A stretch of 64,000 bases of DNA, taken from positions 3,480 through 67,479 of the forward strand of contig NZ_KI421420.1 in NCBI RefSeq assembly GCF_000472285.1, given 5' to 3'. The notes under the pieces are model-generated. The model was not told the origin of the DNA and made no database searches. It saw only the letters and a list, made by a program, of their open reading frames with translations. The stretch is from Desulfuromonas sp. TF (lineage in GTDB: Bacteria > Desulfobacterota > Desulfuromonadia > Desulfuromonadales > ATBO01). Numbering within the stretch: position 1 is the stretch's first letter; the number at the start of each line of letters is the position of its first letter. Position numbers and translations under genes: made by a program. Positions 14,265-22,267 of this stretch are shown in pieces.

Positions 14265-16310
14265 TCATTTTAGGGGAAGAATCCTCTTTCTATCCGGCAA
14301 AAGGGCCGGTTCATCCTTTTCCATCAGGGGCAGCGTGAAATGAACGCGCGTTCCGCTGCCAGGTTCGCTCTCGACCCAGATATGCCCGCTGTGGGCCTCC
14401 ACGATGCTCCTGACGATGTGCATTCCCAGCCCAAAGCCACTGACGGCGGTCATCGACGCGTCGACCCTGTAGAACTTTTCGAAAATCCGCTCTATCTGCT
14501 CCGGGCCCATGCCGATCCCCTGATCCCCCACGGTCACCTGGATCTCACCATCGGTGCGCCGTGCACTGACCGTGATGCGTCCGCCCGCCGGTGAAAATTT
14601 CACTGCGTTGCTGAGAAGGTTTTCCAGGACCTGCCCGATCTTTCCTGCATCCAGCGAAAACCGAAGAGGCGAGTCCGGCAGATCGAGGACGAAGTCGTGC
14701 TTTTTTGTTATTTCGCGGTAGGATGCAACCGCCTCGTCGATGAGGCCCACGAGATCCTCCGGAGACTTCTTGAGGACGATCAGATGTCCCGCACGAAGTC
14801 GACTGAGGTCGAGGAGGTCGTCCATGATCTTGGCGAGAATCTCGGACTTCTGATAAATGAGTTCGAGGAATTCTCTCTGTTCCTCGGGACTGAAGGCATA
14901 TTCGTCCTTGTGCTGAAGGAGTTCGACATACCCCATGACCGTCGTCAGCGGCGTGCGCAGCTCGTGGGCGGCGGTGGAGATGAACTCGTCTTTCAACTGA
15001 TCGAGCTCGCGCTCACGGGTAATGTCCTGCAGCAGGGTGATCGTCCCGCTCAGCCGCCCCTCCGCCGTGCGAACCGGCATCGACCTAACCTTCAGGGTCT
15101 GAACGCCGGTCCCCTTCCGCGTCCCCACCTCCCACTCGACGGGCCCCTGTTCCTCTCCGCGGGTGCGGGTAGCGGCAATCTGCTGTCTGACCCTCTCTTC
15201 CGGCAGCAGGGCATCGACATGCCCTGAGGGGATGGCGGAGAAGGGGATTCCCAGCAGGCGCTCAGCGGCTTGGTTCATCAGGACGACTCGGCCTGAGAGG
15301 TCACTGACCACCAGGCCGTCTCCCACCGACTCGAGAATGGCATCGATCTTCTCCCGGGCCTCCTCCGCATTTTCAAAGGCCCGCTTCTGAGCCTCCTCCG
15401 CCTTCCTGCGCTCGGTGATGTCCCTGGTTAGGCAAAGGACCGCCGGCTCGCCCATGAAATCTACCCGGCGACCGCTGATCTCCACCGGCAGGAGGGAACC
15501 GTCCTTGCGCACCTGAACAGTCTCCATCCTGGCGCTGCCCTCACGCATAACCTTGTCGATGTAGTCGGTGATCCGTTGGTGCTCCTCCGGGGCGTGAATA
15601 TCGTGTTTGGTCAGGCGCAGCAGTTCCTCCAGGCTGTATCCGAGGTTGCAGTAGGTCTGCGGGTTTGCTTCGAGCAGGCGGCCGTCCGGGGCCACGAGCA
15701 CGATGGAGTCGAGGGCGCTTTCGAAGATGGAGCGAAACTTCCTCTCCGAGGCCTCCAGAAGATTGCGGGATTCAATTTCCCGCAGACGTCCGCTTCCCAG
15801 TCTCGCCAGCAGCTTGGCAAAACCGGAGAAGAACCCGATAACATCCTCGACCCGTTCCCTGCTGATGACGGGGACCGTCCCCACCGCCTCCAGATAGGGC
15901 TCCTCGTCCATGCCGAGTTCCAGTGCCTGACGGCGAAATCGCTCCAGGTCCGGAGCCTCGTAAAAGAACTGCGAAAGAAAGAGCGTCGCCAGATGCTCTC
16001 CCTCGACCATGATCGGAAATCCGATATGCACCAGGCCGTTGCGGCAAAAGGATTCAAAGTACTCGCCGGCGGCGGGGGGACGGCCATCCCGGATGAAGTG
16101 GGAAAAATCGGTATCACTGTCGATGCAACGCTGCAGGGGGACTGGAAAACGACGATGAAAGTAGGTGCAGACTTTTTGCCATCCGCAAGTGACCAGCACA
16201 TTGCCTTCCACATCGACGATGGACATCGGCAGTCCCGAGGTCCGGGAGAAGCTCTGTATCAGCGGCCGAACGATGTCGAGATCGATCAGATCGGCAAAGC
16301 TGAGGGTCAT
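14265..16310 (-). CDS. PocR-PAS-PAS sensor histidine kinase
   Basis: A 681-residue soluble kinase. The N-terminal PocR ligand-binding domain (about 7-175) has the conserved pattern around TCGWQKVCTYFH and CRNGLVHIGFPI with cysteines C42, C48, C62 and C89. Two PAS domains follow (about 190-305 and 320-432), then HisKA with H449 in AAHELRTPL and a HATPase with NLLSNAVKFS, DQGIGM and GFGLGMHIV. PocR domains bind small hydrophobic molecules such as diols in characterised cases; the ligand here is unknown. There is a GGAGA site before ATG 16310. No response regulator is adjacent. Confidence 0.93.
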   Translation of the reverse strand: MTLSFADLIDLDIVRPLIQSFSRTSGLPMSIVDVEGNVLVTCGWQKVCTYFHRRFPVPLQRCIDSDTDFSHFIRDGRPPAAGEYFESFCRNGLVHIGFPIMVEGEHLATLFLSQFFYEAPDLERFRRQALELGMDEEPYLEAVGTVPVISRERVEDVIGFFSGFAKLLARLGSGRLREIESRNLLEASERKFRSIFESALDSIVLVAPDGRLLEANPQTYCNLGYSLEELLRLTKHDIHAPEEHQRITDYIDKVMREGSARMETVQVRKDGSLLPVEISGRRVDFMGEPAVLCLTRDITERRKAEEAQKRAFENAEEAREKIDAILESVGDGLVVSDLSGRVVLMNQAAERLLGIPFSAIPSGHVDALLPEERVRQQIAATRTRGEEQGPVEWEVGTRKGTGVQTLKVRSMPVRTAEGRLSGTITLLQDITRERELDQLKDEFISTAAHELRTPLTTVMGYVELLQHKDEYAFSPEEQREFLELIYQKSEILAKIMDDLLDLSRLRAGHLIVLKKSPEDLVGLIDEAVASYREITKKHDFVLDLPDSPLRFSLDAGKIGQVLENLLSNAVKFSPAGGRITVSARRTDGEIQVTVGDQGIGMGPEQIERIFEKFYRVDASMTAVSGFGLGMHIVRSIVEAHSGHIWVESEPGSGTRVHFTLPLMEKDEPALLPDRKRILPLK

Positions 16311-16415
16311 GGCGGTTCTCCAGGCTGACCGGCTTTTGATGGGGTACCCCTAAGACAAGAATATCCCTTGCTTCACCTCATGCAATTAATTCCTCCTTAT
16401 TATGGAAAATCTCCT

Positions 16416-17027
16416 TCAGGCAAGCCGCTCCAGCCAATTTTTCTCGCACTCGCAGAATCGCTCAAACAGGCCGGCGCCCCAGATATAGAGAGGGTGGGCG
16501 TCTCGATCAGCCCTGATCCGCCGGCAGAATTCCGGCACCCAGGGATGCAGCAGAGCCTGGCAGAAATCGCCCTGTTTGCGCACGGCCGACCGGGCCTCTT
16601 CGACATCGCCCCGGCCCAGGGCTTCCTCCTCGCACTCCACAAGAAAGTAGAGGAATTCCAGTTCGGTCGGGAGATAATCGGCCGGCTCCACGGAGCCGTC
16701 CACCGAAAGCTCCTCCCCGCGATAGGCCGCGGCGACCGACTGGGTGGAGAGCCCCATGAGGCGCTCGCCACCTTCAAGATAGACTGAGCCGTAAGGAGGG
16801 GCCGACGCCCCGCCCAGGCGGTTGATGAACAGCCCGGTAAAGGCGGCCTGAAGCTCCTCCGTCTGCGCTTCTCCCGCGAGCTTCGGAGGCTGCCGGGCTT
16901 CCGGGAAAAGCCCGGCGGCCCACACTCCTTCGCCCCGCGCGAGCGCGGCCGACAGTTCCTCATCCGGATAGCTGAAAAGGGTGGAGAAGAAAGCGTAAAG
17001 CTGTTTGCGTTCGCTGACATTCAACAT
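16416..17027 (-). CDS. TorD/DmsD-family molybdoenzyme chaperone (orphan)
   Basis: A 203-residue all-helical protein with the family pattern: an N-terminal FFSTLFSYPDEE segment, the central PPYGSVYLEG motif and C-terminal HPWVPEF. Such chaperones bind the Tat signal of a complex iron-sulfur molybdoenzyme and help load its cofactor. No such enzyme is encoded in this window, so the client lies elsewhere. The gene has a strong AAGGAGAA ribosome site and is divergent from the arsenic cassette. A client among arsenate-respiration or other DMSO-reductase family enzymes is possible but not shown. Confidence 0.88.
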   Translation of the reverse strand: MLNVSERKQLYAFFSTLFSYPDEELSAALARGEGVWAAGLFPEARQPPKLAGEAQTEELQAAFTGLFINRLGGASAPPYGSVYLEGGERLMGLSTQSVAAAYRGEELSVDGSVEPADYLPTELEFLYFLVECEEEALGRGDVEEARSAVRKQGDFCQALLHPWVPEFCRRIRADRDAHPLYIWGAGLFERFCECEKNWLERLA

Positions 17028-17055
17028 GATGAAGTTCTCCTTGTATTTATTTATT

Positions 17056-17069
17056 CATATTTAAATATG
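17056..17069. promoter_or_regulatory. AT-rich palindrome upstream of torD
   Basis: CATATTTAAATATG is a perfect 14-bp palindrome located 29-42 bp upstream of the torD start, a position suited to an operator or a promoter-overlapping site. No regulator can be assigned. Confidence 0.4.
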
Positions 17070-17224
17070 CAATATCCGTGCGCAAGGAATCGGCAGGGAA
17101 GAATTGTGTCGGTGCAGGGATTTTTCCGGTTGGGGAGAATGAAGGAAAACGTTCTTTGGCCGAAAGGCCGGGGGGAATGGCGGGGTGAGCGAACAGATCC
17201 GTCAACAGTTGAAGAAATTGTCTC

Positions 17225-17253
17225 TTGACTTTTATCCGCCTATGCGGATAAAT
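17225..17253 (+). promoter_or_regulatory. arsR promoter with embedded operator
   Basis: A -35 TTGACT (17225-17230) and a -10 ATAAAT (17248-17253) are separated by 17 bp. The spacer is filled by a perfect inverted repeat, TTTATCCGC-CTAT-GCGGATAAA (17231-17252), with 9-base arms, which overlaps the -10. A repressor bound there would block RNA polymerase. The arsR ATG follows 7 bases after the -10, implying an almost leaderless mRNA. Confidence 0.8.
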
Positions 17254-17260
17254 ATTAATC

Positions 17261-17605
17261 ATGAAAAATACAGCCCGACTCTTCAAGGCCCTGGCCGACG
17301 AAACCCGACTCCGCATCCTGGCGCTCCTTGCCCGGGGCGAACTGTGCGTCTGCGATCTCATGACGGTTCTCGATCTCCCCCAGTCCACCGTTTCGCGCCA
17401 CCTGGCCTACCTGCGCAATGCCGGCTGGGTGGAAGACCGCCGCCAGGGGGTCTGGATGTATTACCGCCTGGCAGAGGGCGACCACCTCCTGCAACGGGAG
17501 CTGCTTCCGCTGCTGGCCGCGCGTCTCGAGGAAATCCCGGAAGCCCGCAAGGATCTGTCCGCCCTGAACGGCTACCTGGCCGACAAGCCCGGCAGGTGCG
17601 GATAA
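17261..17605 (+). CDS. arsR: ArsR-family arsenic-responsive repressor
   Basis: A 114-residue winged-helix repressor. The arsenite-binding pair CVC (C29, C31 in ELCVCDLM) sits at the start of the alpha-3 region, and the recognition helix is [17 protein letters not shown] third cysteine lies in the C-terminal GRCG. Arsenite or antimonite binding would release it from the palindrome overlapping its own promoter. It heads the cassette with gap and arsJ. Confidence 0.92.
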   Translation: MKNTARLFKALADETRLRILALLARGELCVCDLMTVLDLPQSTVSRHLAYLRNAGWVEDRRQGVWMYYRLAEGDHLLQRELLPLLAARLEEIPEARKDLSALNGYLADKPGRCG

Positions 17606-17608
17606 CAA

Positions 17609-17636
17609 AAATCAGAACTACGAAATCCGAAACGAG
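17609..17636. repeat. Heptad element: four degenerate 7-bp units
   Basis: Four units in 7-bp phase (AAATCAG, AACTACG, AAATCCG, AAACGAG) occupy the space between arsR and gap. No inverted second arm is seen. The unit is much more degenerate than at other loci but keeps the period. Confidence 0.55.
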
Positions 17637-17646
17637 GAAAATCCAC

Positions 17647-18660
17647 ATGAGCATACGCATCGGCATCAACGGCTTCGGCCGCATGGGGCGCCTCGCCCTG
17701 CGAGCGGCCTGGGACTGGCCGGAGCTGGAGATCGTCCATATCAACGAGGTGAAAGGGGGAGCGCAGTGCGCGGCGCACCTCCTCGAATTCGACTCGGTGC
17801 ACGGGCGCTGGAACCGGGAAATCCGCGCCGAGGGAAGTGTCGTGATCATCGACGGCTCGGCCATCGGCTTCAGTGAATACAAGTCCCCCGGCGAAGTCCC
17901 CTGGGACGACCTGGGAGTCGACATCGTCATCGAATCCTCCGGCAAGTTCCGCACGACGGATCTGCTGCAGCCTTATTTCGACCGCGGGGTTAAAAAGGTA
18001 ATCGTTGCCGCGCCGGTGAAGGAAGGGGCCCTGAACATCGTCATGGGGGTCAACGACGGTCTCTATGATCCGGCCGAACACCACCTGCTCACCGCCGCCT
18101 CCTGCACCACCAACTGCCTGGCCCCGGTGGTGAAAGTCCTGCACGAGAAGATCGGCATCGAGCACGGGGTGATCACCACCATCCATGACGCCACCAACAC
18201 CCAGGTAGTGGTCGACGCTCCCCACAAGGACCTGCGCCGGGCGAGGGCGGCAGGCATGTCCCTGATCCCCACCACTACCGGCAGCGCCACCGCCATCACC
18301 CTCATCTACCCCGAACTCAAGGGGAAGCTCAACGGACATGCGGTGCGGGTGCCGCTCCTCACCGGCTCCATCACCGACGCCGTCTTCGAGATGAAGCGCG
18401 AGGTGAGAGCCGAAGAGGTCAACACCCTCTTCCACGAGGCCGCCGACACCTATCTGAAAGGAATCCTCGGCATCGAAGAGCGCCCCCTGGTCTCCATCGA
18501 TTTCAAGAGCGACCCGAGATCCGCCATCGTCGACGCCCCCTCCACCATGGTCGTCGACGGCACCCAGCTCAAGGTCTTCATCTGGTATGATAACGAGACG
18601 GGCTACGCGAACCGGCTGATGGAGCTCGCGAAGAAGATCAGCTTACAGCTTGAAGCTTGA
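17647..18660 (+). CDS. gap: ArsJ-associated glyceraldehyde-3-phosphate dehydrogenase
   Basis: A 337-residue GAPDH with the N-terminal NAD-binding INGFGRMGR and catalytic cysteine in [10 protein letters not shown] (about residue 151). In the known arsR-gap-arsJ system this enzyme uses arsenate in place of phosphate to make 1-arseno-3-phosphoglycerate, which ArsJ exports. ATG at 17647 is behind GAGGAAAATCC. The last residues (SLQLEA) and the stop codon are encoded inside an AGCTTGA heptad repeat, so the natural C-terminus has been overwritten or extended. The neighbours make this specialised role more likely than central glycolysis. Confidence 0.93.
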   Translation: MSIRIGINGFGRMGRLALRAAWDWPELEIVHINEVKGGAQCAAHLLEFDSVHGRWNREIRAEGSVVIIDGSAIGFSEYKSPGEVPWDDLGVDIVIESSGKFRTTDLLQPYFDRGVKKVIVAAPVKEGALNIVMGVNDGLYDPAEHHLLTAASCTTNCLAPVVKVLHEKIGIEHGVITTIHDATNTQVVVDAPHKDLRRARAAGMSLIPTTTGSATAITLIYPELKGKLNGHAVRVPLLTGSITDAVFEMKREVRAEEVNTLFHEAADTYLKGILGIEERPLVSIDFKSDPRSAIVDAPSTMVVDGTQLKVFIWYDNETGYANRLMELAKKISLQLEA

Positions 18661-18688
18661 AGCTTGAAGCTTGAAGCTTACAGCTAGG
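18640..18688. repeat. Heptad element overlapping the gap stop codon
   Basis: Seven units in phase (AGCTTAC, four AGCTTGA, AGCTTAC, AGCTAGG). The first three lie inside the coding sequence of gap and supply its last codons and stop. The unit resembles that of the element at 6883-6959. AGCTTGA-type units are partly self-complementary through AAGCTT. Confidence 0.88.
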
Positions 18689-18692
18689 GAAT

Positions 18693-19919
18693 ATGACCGA
18701 CCTTCGCAACTACACCCTTGTCACCGGCGCCTATTGGGCGTTCACCTTGACCGACGGCGCCCTGCGCATGCTGGTCCTGCTCCATTTCCATGAGCTCGGC
18801 TATTCGCCGGTGCAGATCGCCTTCCTCTTTCTGCTCTATGAATTCTTCGGCGTCGTCACCAACCTGGTCGGCGGCTGGATCGGCTCGCACCTGGGGCTGA
18901 AAATCACCCTCTTCGCCGGCCTCGCCCTTCAGGTGGCCGCCCTTTTGGCCCTGGCGCTCCTCGACCCGACCTGGCCGGTGGCCTTGTCGGTCGCCTATGT
19001 CATGGGAGCCCAGGCTCTCTCCGGGATCGCCAAGGATCTCACCAAGATGAGCTCGAAGAGTGCGATCAAGGTGCTGATCCCGGAGGACGCCGCGGGGACT
19101 CTGTTCAAATGGGTGGCCATCCTCACCGGCTCGAAGAATGCCCTCAAGGGGGCCGGATTTTTCCTCGGCGGAGCACTGCTCGCCTGGCTCGGCTTCCGCA
19201 TCTCGCTGGTGGTGATGGCGACAGGGCTGGCGCTGGTGCTGGCGGCGGCCGTTCTTTCGCTCCCCCGGGGGATGGGCCAAGCCGGAAAGAAGGTCAAATT
19301 CACCCGTATATTCTCCAAAAGCCGCAACATCAACCTTCTCTCGGCGGCCCGTCTCTTCCTTTTCGGATCGCGCGATATCTGGTTCGTGGTGGGGCTGCCG
19401 GTTTTTCTTTCCGCCAGCCTCGGCTGGAGCCATGCGGAAGTCGGCGGGTTTCTGGCCCTCTGGGTGATCGGCTACGGCGGCGTGCAGTCGCTTGCGCCAA
19501 ATCTGCTAAGGCGCGGACTGGCCGGCGGCACGCCCCAGGGTGGGACGGCCAGCATCGGCGCATTTGTCCTTGCGGCACTGACGGTTCTGATCGCCCTGGG
19601 CGTTCAGGCAGGCCTCTCTCCCTGGCTGACCGTGGTGGCGGGGCTCGCCCTCTTCGGAATCGTCTTCGCGGTCAATTCCTCGGTCCATTCCTATCTGATA
19701 CTGACGTACTCCGAGAGCGACCAGGTGGCCCTCAACGTCGGCTTCTACTACATGGCCAACGCCATGGGACGCCTGGCCGGCACCCTTCTTTCGGGAGTGG
19801 TTTTTCAGATAGCCGGCCTGACGGGCTGCCTGTGGGTCTCCGCCGCCTTCGTTCTCATGGCTGGCGGGCTGTCGCTTCTGCTGCCGAGGGGAGAGAGGGC
19901 GGCGGGCGCTGCGGCCTGA
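18693..19919 (+). CDS. arsJ: ArsJ organoarsenical efflux transporter
   Basis: A 408-residue major-facilitator protein with about 12 hydrophobic segments. It matches the ArsJ type through its N-terminus (TDLRNYTLVTGAYWAFTLTD), the SGIAKDLTKMSSKSA loop and its position after an arsJ-type gap gene. ArsJ exports 1-arseno-3-phosphoglycerate, which decomposes outside and releases arsenate, giving arsenate resistance. The start lies 32 bp after gap, just downstream of the heptad element. No arsC, arsB or acr3 is seen in this cassette. Confidence 0.92.
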   Translation: MTDLRNYTLVTGAYWAFTLTDGALRMLVLLHFHELGYSPVQIAFLFLLYEFFGVVTNLVGGWIGSHLGLKITLFAGLALQVAALLALALLDPTWPVALSVAYVMGAQALSGIAKDLTKMSSKSAIKVLIPEDAAGTLFKWVAILTGSKNALKGAGFFLGGALLAWLGFRISLVVMATGLALVLAAAVLSLPRGMGQAGKKVKFTRIFSKSRNINLLSAARLFLFGSRDIWFVVGLPVFLSASLGWSHAEVGGFLALWVIGYGGVQSLAPNLLRRGLAGGTPQGGTASIGAFVLAALTVLIALGVQAGLSPWLTVVAGLALFGIVFAVNSSVHSYLILTYSESDQVALNVGFYYMANAMGRLAGTLLSGVVFQIAGLTGCLWVSAAFVLMAGGLSLLLPRGERAAGAAA

Positions 19920-20023
19920 GCCGGATGCGAAAGGGGAAACTCTCTCCGGTCGGTGAGGCTCAGCACATATGAAACCCCGAATATCTCCTTGCCTCGCAGT
20001 TCCTTCACGGATATAATCCACCG

Positions 20024-20635
20024 ATGCAAAGCGTTCACATCGATGATTCCCCGATGAAGAAGGTGGATGATGTCACAGGGGTCATTCTGGCAGGCGGCAG
20101 GAGTTCCCGCATGGGCAGAGACAAGGCTACCCTGGAGGTGGCGGGCACCCCTTTGTTCGAGCGCGTCCTTGACGTTCTGCAGGACTTTTTTGCCGCCGTT
20201 CTCATTGCCGGAGACCGCCCCGACCTGGCCCGGCCCACGGTACCGCATCATCCCGACATCTACCCCGGCAGCGCCCTGGGGGGGCTCTATACCGGCCTGC
20301 TCAAGGCGCGGACCGAGTGGATTTTCGCCGCCCCCTGCGACATGCCCCATCCCGATCCCGAGCTGATCAGGGTCCTGCTGGAGCACCGCGAGGGACACCA
20401 GGTCGTCGTTCCCCATACCAGCGCCGGATTTGAACCCCTCTTCGCCCTCTATCACAAGGACTGCCTGAAGCCCATGCGCGCCATGCTGGAGGAGGGGCAC
20501 TACCGCATCTACGACTTCTACGATCAGATGTCCGTTCGCTATGTGAGCGAGGCCGAACTTCCTCCGGGCTGGAAGCAGTCGCTGATCAATGTCAACACCC
20601 CCGAAGAATATTCGAAGATCCGGAAGAAGACTTGA
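20024..20635 (+). CDS. mobA: Molybdenum cofactor guanylyltransferase MobA
   Basis: A 203-residue nucleotidyltransferase. The GTP-binding LAGGRSSRMGRDKA is near residue 22, and metal-binding CDMPHPD near 105. It adds GMP to the molybdopterin cofactor. ATG at 20024 is used here; a second ATG at 20054 would remove ten residues before the conserved domain and cannot be excluded. Its end lies 15 bases before the next moeA start, so the two form an operon. Confidence 0.93.
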   Translation: MQSVHIDDSPMKKVDDVTGVILAGGRSSRMGRDKATLEVAGTPLFERVLDVLQDFFAAVLIAGDRPDLARPTVPHHPDIYPGSALGGLYTGLLKARTEWIFAAPCDMPHPDPELIRVLLEHREGHQVVVPHTSAGFEPLFALYHKDCLKPMRAMLEEGHYRIYDFYDQMSVRYVSEAELPPGWKQSLINVNTPEEYSKIRKKT

Positions 20636-20649
20636 AAACAGAGGAAAAC

Positions 20650-21858
20650 ATGCTGACATACCAGCAGGCGATCGACGTGATTCTGCAAGCCGTCCAACCC
20701 CTGCCGCCGGTAGAGACGGCCCTGCCGGACGCTCTCGGAATGGTGCTCGCCGAATCGGTGGAAGCCTGCTGGGACCTTCCCCCGGCGGACAACTCGGCCA
20801 TGGACGGCTATGCCTTCGCTTTTGCCGGACAACGCGAAGGGGATGAACTGGCGGTGGCGGGATTCGTCCCCGCGGGCGCCTCTTTCGCGGGCCGTCTTTC
20901 ACAGAAGGAGGCGGTGAAGATCATGACCGGCGCTCCTCTGCCGCCGGAGTGCGATACCGTTATGCCGGTGGAAGATACCGCCTTGGAAGGGAACCGCATC
21001 CGTCTCACCCGCTCCCCGCAGAAGGGTCAGCATGTGCGCAGTCGCGGCGAGGAATTCGGCCGGGGGGAACCGCTCCTGGGTCCCGGCTGCCCTGTTTATT
21101 CCGGTGAAATGGGGCTGCTGGCGGCCGGCGGCATTACGGCTCTCAAGGTTCATCCCACCCCCCGCGTCGCCCTCCTCTCCACCGGTGACGAGCTGGTGGA
21201 GCTCGGCTCCGCCCCCGGCCCCGGGCAGATCGTGAACTCCAACTTTCACCTTCTCGCGGCCCGGCTTCAGGAGTCGGGGTGCCGTGTCGTACCCCTCGGC
21301 ATCGCCCGGGACAATCCCCAGGACCTGAGCGCCAGAATAGCCAAGGGGCTCGAGGCCGACATGCTTATCAGCACCGGCGGGGTTTCCGTGGGCGACCGCG
21401 ACTATGTGCAGGAGATCCTGCTGGAACACGGCTTCGAGCTCGGTTTCTGGCGGGTGGGAATAAAACCGGGCAAACCCGTCCTCTTCGGGACCGCGCGGGG
21501 CACGACAGTGTTCGGACTCCCCGGTAATCCGGCCGCCTCGGCGGCCACCTTCGAACTGTTTGTCCGCCCTGCCCTGCGAAGGCTCGCCGGACATCGCGAT
21601 CCCCTGCCGCCGCGCCTGCGCGTCACCCTGACTGCCGACATCAGCGGAGGGGAAAAACGGCAGCGTTTTCTCTGGGGAACCCTGCAGGAGCGGGAAGGCC
21701 GCTATCTCTTCACTCCCTCACCCCGTCAGGGATCGGGTCAGAACCGCAGCATACAGGGGGCGCAGGCTCTGCTTCCGGTCCCGGGAGACAGTCCGGAGAT
21801 AATCGCCGGAACGGAAATGGAGGTTCTGCTCCTTCGCCTGCCTCCGGGAGGGGCCTGA
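20650..21858 (+). CDS. moeA: Molybdopterin metal-transferase MoeA (copy 2)
   Basis: A 402-residue MoeA with [10 protein letters not shown] near residue 42, [36 protein letters not shown] and [11 protein letters not shown] 20650 follows AGAGGAA; an upstream in-frame TTG at 20632 overlaps mobA and is less likely. It clearly differs from copy 1 (SAGVSAGD against STGGVSVGD), so the pair is an old divergence. Being with mobA rather than the tungstate transporter, it may be the general molybdenum form (inference). Confidence 0.95.
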   Translation: MLTYQQAIDVILQAVQPLPPVETALPDALGMVLAESVEACWDLPPADNSAMDGYAFAFAGQREGDELAVAGFVPAGASFAGRLSQKEAVKIMTGAPLPPECDTVMPVEDTALEGNRIRLTRSPQKGQHVRSRGEEFGRGEPLLGPGCPVYSGEMGLLAAGGITALKVHPTPRVALLSTGDELVELGSAPGPGQIVNSNFHLLAARLQESGCRVVPLGIARDNPQDLSARIAKGLEADMLISTGGVSVGDRDYVQEILLEHGFELGFWRVGIKPGKPVLFGTARGTTVFGLPGNPAASAATFELFVRPALRRLAGHRDPLPPRLRVTLTADISGGEKRQRFLWGTLQEREGRYLFTPSPRQGSGQNRSIQGAQALLPVPGDSPEIIAGTEMEVLLLRLPPGGA

Positions 21859-21890
21859 AGGGCGGCGGATAAAAGGTAGTCGTTGAGATT

Positions 21891-21914
21891 TACACCTTGA
21901 ACGGTGTATATAAT
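21891..21914 (+). promoter_or_regulatory. tatA promoter region with inverted repeat
   Basis: A consensus -10 TATAAT (21909-21914) directly follows the inverted repeat TACACC-TTGAAC-GGTGTA (21891-21908). No good -35 lies 16-18 bp upstream; TTGAGA at 21883-21888 is 20 bp away. The repeat may be an operator or may be coincidental. The tatA ATG lies 44 bp further on behind CAGGAG. Confidence 0.45.
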
Positions 21915-21958
21915 AGGGTTCGATAACGCTTCAACCCGCAAGACAGGAGAAAAACCCC

Positions 21959-22156
21959 ATGTTCGGACTCGGAACCCAGGAACTGATCATCATCCTCGTG
22001 CTGGTGCTGATTATTTTCGGCGCCGGCAAGCTTCCCCAGATCGGAGGGGCGCTCGGCAAGAGCATTCGCAATTTCAAGGAGGGGGTCAAGGAAGAGGAAG
22101 AAGAAAAAAAGGAAGAAGAAAAAAAGCTGGAAGACAAGAAGGATGAATCAATCTGA
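21959..22156 (+). CDS. tatA: Sec-independent translocase subunit TatA
   Basis: A 65-residue TatA: one N-terminal membrane helix ([13 protein letters not shown]), the [10 protein letters not shown] hinge, an amphipathic helix and a tail of almost only E and K. TatA forms the pore-like oligomer for folded Tat substrates. It is separate from tatB and tatC at 55.5-56.7 kb, sitting instead after mobA-moeA, whose products serve cofactor-containing Tat cargo. It ends in a strong terminator. Confidence 0.94.
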   Translation: MFGLGTQELIIILVLVLIIFGAGKLPQIGGALGKSIRNFKEGVKEEEEEKKEEEKKLEDKKDESI

Positions 22157-22207
22157 AAACGACACGGTCCGGCTTCTACGGGAATAAAGCCGGACCGCGT
22201 CGTTTTT
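22157..22207 (+). terminator. Intrinsic terminator after tatA
   Basis: A long stem pairs AACGAC-CGGTCCGGCTT with AAGCCGGACCG-GTCGTT, closing a loop of about 8 bases, and runs into TTTTT. It starts immediately after the tatA stop codon. Confidence 0.93.
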
Positions 22208-22220
22208 CAGTTTGCTTGTT

Positions 22221-22263
22221 TGATGCGCTCGCAAAAACTCAGAGGATGGCTAAGCCATCTTGC
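22221..22263. repeat. Dispersed palindromic element, partial copy 2
   Basis: The reverse complement of this stretch matches 2541-2574 with only a few differences (AGTTTTTGCGAG core). It contains a perfect small hairpin GATGGC-TAA-GCCATC at 22245-22259. It lies between the tatA terminator and the convergent OmpA-type gene. Only one end of the element is present. Confidence 0.7.
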
Positions 22264-22267
22264 TTGT

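Noticed and set aside
16341-16350. GGGGTACCCC palindrome before the PocR kinase
   Set aside because: Only 10 bp and a plausible chance event in GC-rich DNA; no second copy nearby.
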